Part shown: one piece after another, positions 7,174 through 8,585 of the stretch
How the letters are laid out: each line of letters starts with the position of its first letter
Position numbering within the stretch: the first letter of the stretch is position 1
Assembly: GCA_038327655.1 (NCBI GenBank)
Contig: JBBQLG010000203.1
Location: forward strand, 1-8,585
Direction of reading: 5' to 3'
Length of the DNA stretch: 8,585 bases
From: JBBQLG01 sp038327655
Lineage (GTDB): Bacteria; Bacteroidota; Bacteroidia; Cytophagales; Spirosomataceae
Notes under the pieces: model-generated
The model's database searches: none
Seen by the model: the letters and a program-made list of their open reading frames with translations, nothing else
Told to the model about the DNA's origin: nothing
Translations under genes and position numbers: made by a program

Positions 7174-8523
7174 ATGAACAAGTACCTTTTAAACCGAACC
7201 AGTAAACTCTCAATTGGACTCTTTATCAGTATTAGTACCGTCGCAACGGCTCAGGTTAGTCCACTGTTACCCAGAATGGATAAAACCGCCGAAGGTCTCG
7301 AAAAAAAGGTCGTTGCCTGGCGCCGGGACCTCCACGAGCACCCCGAACTGGGTAATCGTGAGTTCAATACGATGGCTAAAATTGCGGCTCACCTGCAATC
7401 GCTGGGCATGGAGGTGAAAACCGGAGTGGGTAAAACGGGTGTAGTCGGCTTGCTGAAAGGCGGTAAACCCGGACCTGTAGTAGCCTTGCGGGCAGACATG
7501 GACGGCCTGCCGGTAACCGAGCGCGTCGACCTGCCGTTTAAATCACAGGTAAAGACCGAATACAACGGCCAGACGACCGGCGTCATGCACGCCTGCGGGC
7601 ACGACACGCACGTAGCCATGCTCATGGGCGCGGCTGAGGTGCTAGTATCCGTGAAAAGCGACCTGAAAGGAACGGTGAAGTTTATCTTCCAACCCGCCGA
7701 AGAGGGGGCACCCAAAGGCGAAGAGGGCGGTGCCAAACTGATGGTGAAAGAAGGCGTACTGGAAAACCCGAAAGTCGATGCTATTTTCGGCCTGCACATC
7801 AATTCTTCTACCGAAGTAGGCACCATCAAATACCGGTCCGGCGCGACGATGGCAGCCGTGGATGAGTTCGCCATCAAAGTAACGGGTAAACAAACCCACG
7901 GTGCCCAGCCATGGGGCGGGGTTGATCCCATTGTCACGGCGTCGCAGATTGTGATGGGCCTGCAAACCATTGTCAGCCGTAACCTCCCCCTGACCGATAA
8001 TGCCGCCGTGGTGACGGTAGGTGCCATTCACGGGGGTATTCGGCAGAACATTATCTCGGAAGAACTAAATATGATCGGTACCATCCGGTCATTGGACGCC
8101 GGGATGCAACAGACCATTCACCGGCGTATCAATGAGATTGCCGTAAATATTGCCGAAAGTGCCGGGGCTAAAGCCGATGTGGAGATCAATGTGATGTACC
8201 CCATTACGTACAACGACCCAAAACTGACCGAGCAGATGATTGGCTCTTTGGAGACGCTGGCCGGTAAGGATAATGTAAAAACGGCCCCTGCCGTAACCGG
8301 TGCCGAAGACTTTTCCTTTTATCAGCAGAAGGTGCCGGGCTTTTTCTACTTCCTCGGCGGCATGACGAAGGGTCAAAAAGCCGATACCGCAGCTCCCCAC
8401 CACACCCCTGATTTCCGGATCGACGAAAGCTGTTTTATACTGGGCATGAAATCGCTCTGCCACCTGACGGTGAACTACATGGAACAGAGCGCATCGGGCA
8501 AAACGGCGGTAGGCGGTCGGTAA
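7174..8523 (+). CDS. Secreted M20-family metallo-amidohydrolase (M20D, N-acyl amino acid / IAA-amino acid hydrolase type)
   Basis: A 449-residue enzyme predicted to hydrolyse an amide bond of N-acyl amino acids or short peptides using two divalent metal ions. The ATG at 7174 is preferred over a TTG four codons upstream because a signal peptide follows it (residues 1-26, cleavage ATA/QVSP), placing the enzyme in the periplasm. Family motifs: RRDLHEHPELGNREF (50-64), VALRADMDGLPVTE (103-116), MHACGHDTH (138-146), FQPAEEGAPKG (172-182), FGLHIN (205-210), KQTHGAQPWGGVDP (239-252, lid domain), TGAEDFSFY (375-383) and HHTPDF (409-414). The expected metal ligands Cys141, His143, Glu177, His208 and His410 and the general base Glu176 are all present, so it should be active. 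It is divergent from the SusC-type operon across 140 nt, suggesting it processes what that system imports. Exact substrate is not readable. Confidence 0.93.
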   Translation: MNKYLLNRTSKLSIGLFISISTVATAQVSPLLPRMDKTAEGLEKKVVAWRRDLHEHPELGNREFNTMAKIAAHLQSLGMEVKTGVGKTGVVGLLKGGKPGPVVALRADMDGLPVTERVDLPFKSQVKTEYNGQTTGVMHACGHDTHVAMLMGAAEVLVSVKSDLKGTVKFIFQPAEEGAPKGEEGGAKLMVKEGVLENPKVDAIFGLHINSSTEVGTIKYRSGATMAAVDEFAIKVTGKQTHGAQPWGGVDPIVTASQIVMGLQTIVSRNLPLTDNAAVVTVGAIHGGIRQNIISEELNMIGTIRSLDAGMQQTIHRRINEIAVNIAESAGAKADVEINVMYPITYNDPKLTEQMIGSLETLAGKDNVKTAPAVTGAEDFSFYQQKVPGFFYFLGGMTKGQKADTAAPHHTPDFRIDESCFILGMKSLCHLTVNYMEQSASGKTAVGGR

Positions 8524-8551
8524 ACGTTGCCGGTGAAGTAAACATACCAAA

Positions 8552-8577
8552 GCGGCTCCCCAATTATGGGGAGCCGC
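8552..8577 (+). terminator. Intrinsic terminator after the amidohydrolase gene
   Basis: A perfect 10-bp stem, GCGGCTCCCC (8552-8561) and GGGGAGCCGC (8568-8577), encloses AATTAT, in which the outer A and T can also pair. It starts 28 nt after the stop codon. The following GTTAGTTG is only a weak T tract, so it could also serve a leftward gene beyond the window edge. Confidence 0.75.
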
Positions 8578-8585
8578 GTTAGTTG

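Noticed and set aside
6759..7181. A minus-strand 140-codon frame overlapping the divergent spacer and the start of the transporter gene
   Set aside because: It shares the strand with the transporter but is in another frame through its signal peptide and regulatory-like domain. It has no domain of its own and crosses the predicted promoter.
7389..8027. A 212-codon minus-strand open frame inside the amidohydrolase gene
   Set aside because: It is antisense to a complete, motif-rich M20 enzyme. Its Ser/Thr/Pro-rich translation is what the opposite strand of a GC-rich gene gives.

Overview
The window looks like chromosomal DNA of a Bacteroidota bacterium, most likely Cytophagales (Spirosoma-like). 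The reasons are a SusC/SusD-type outer-membrane uptake pair, a PorT-like outer-membrane barrel, a lipoprotein with a Lys-Asp-Asp surface-export tag after its lipid cysteine, promoter-like TTG / TAnnTTT elements, and no obvious Shine-Dalgarno sites. The genus is an inference from style and moderate GC content; no marker gene is present.

Layout, left to right. Positions 1-127 hold no gene I can support, but carry two long T runs (19 and 14) flanking a run of seven G. At 128-811 (minus) is a secreted outer-membrane beta-barrel protein. It is divergent from an NADP(H)-type short-chain dehydrogenase/reductase at 924-1637 (plus), which is followed after 2 nt by a 39-residue single-pass membrane protein at 1640-1759. 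A strong hairpin at 1777-1807 separates these from a convergent, leftward operon.

The leftward operon is transcribed from about 7074 down to 1833. It encodes a SusC/RagA-type TonB-dependent transporter (3872-7033), a SusD/RagB-type lipoprotein (2369-3844) and a small surface lipoprotein (1833-2339), with gaps of 27 and 29 nt. A secreted M20-family amidohydrolase (7174-8523, plus) is divergent from it and ends in a second hairpin (8552-8577).

How the genes may work together: the SusC/SusD pair would capture and import a ligand across the outer membrane with TonB energy, and the small lipoprotein may assist at the surface. No glycoside hydrolase, lyase, ECF sigma factor or anti-sigma gene is seen. 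The divergent neighbour is instead a predicted periplasmic metallo-amidohydrolase with the complete M20D metal-ligand set. This suggests a locus for N-acyl amino acids or peptides (RagAB-like) rather than a glycan locus. The 140-nt divergent spacer holds a near-perfect 19-bp palindrome in the -33 region of two back-to-back candidate promoters, a good candidate for a shared operator. No tRNA, rRNA, CRISPR array, insertion sequence or clear sign of recent transfer was found, and nothing amounts to a clearly new system. The most useful unusual items are the palindrome, the small membrane protein and the homopolymer block.
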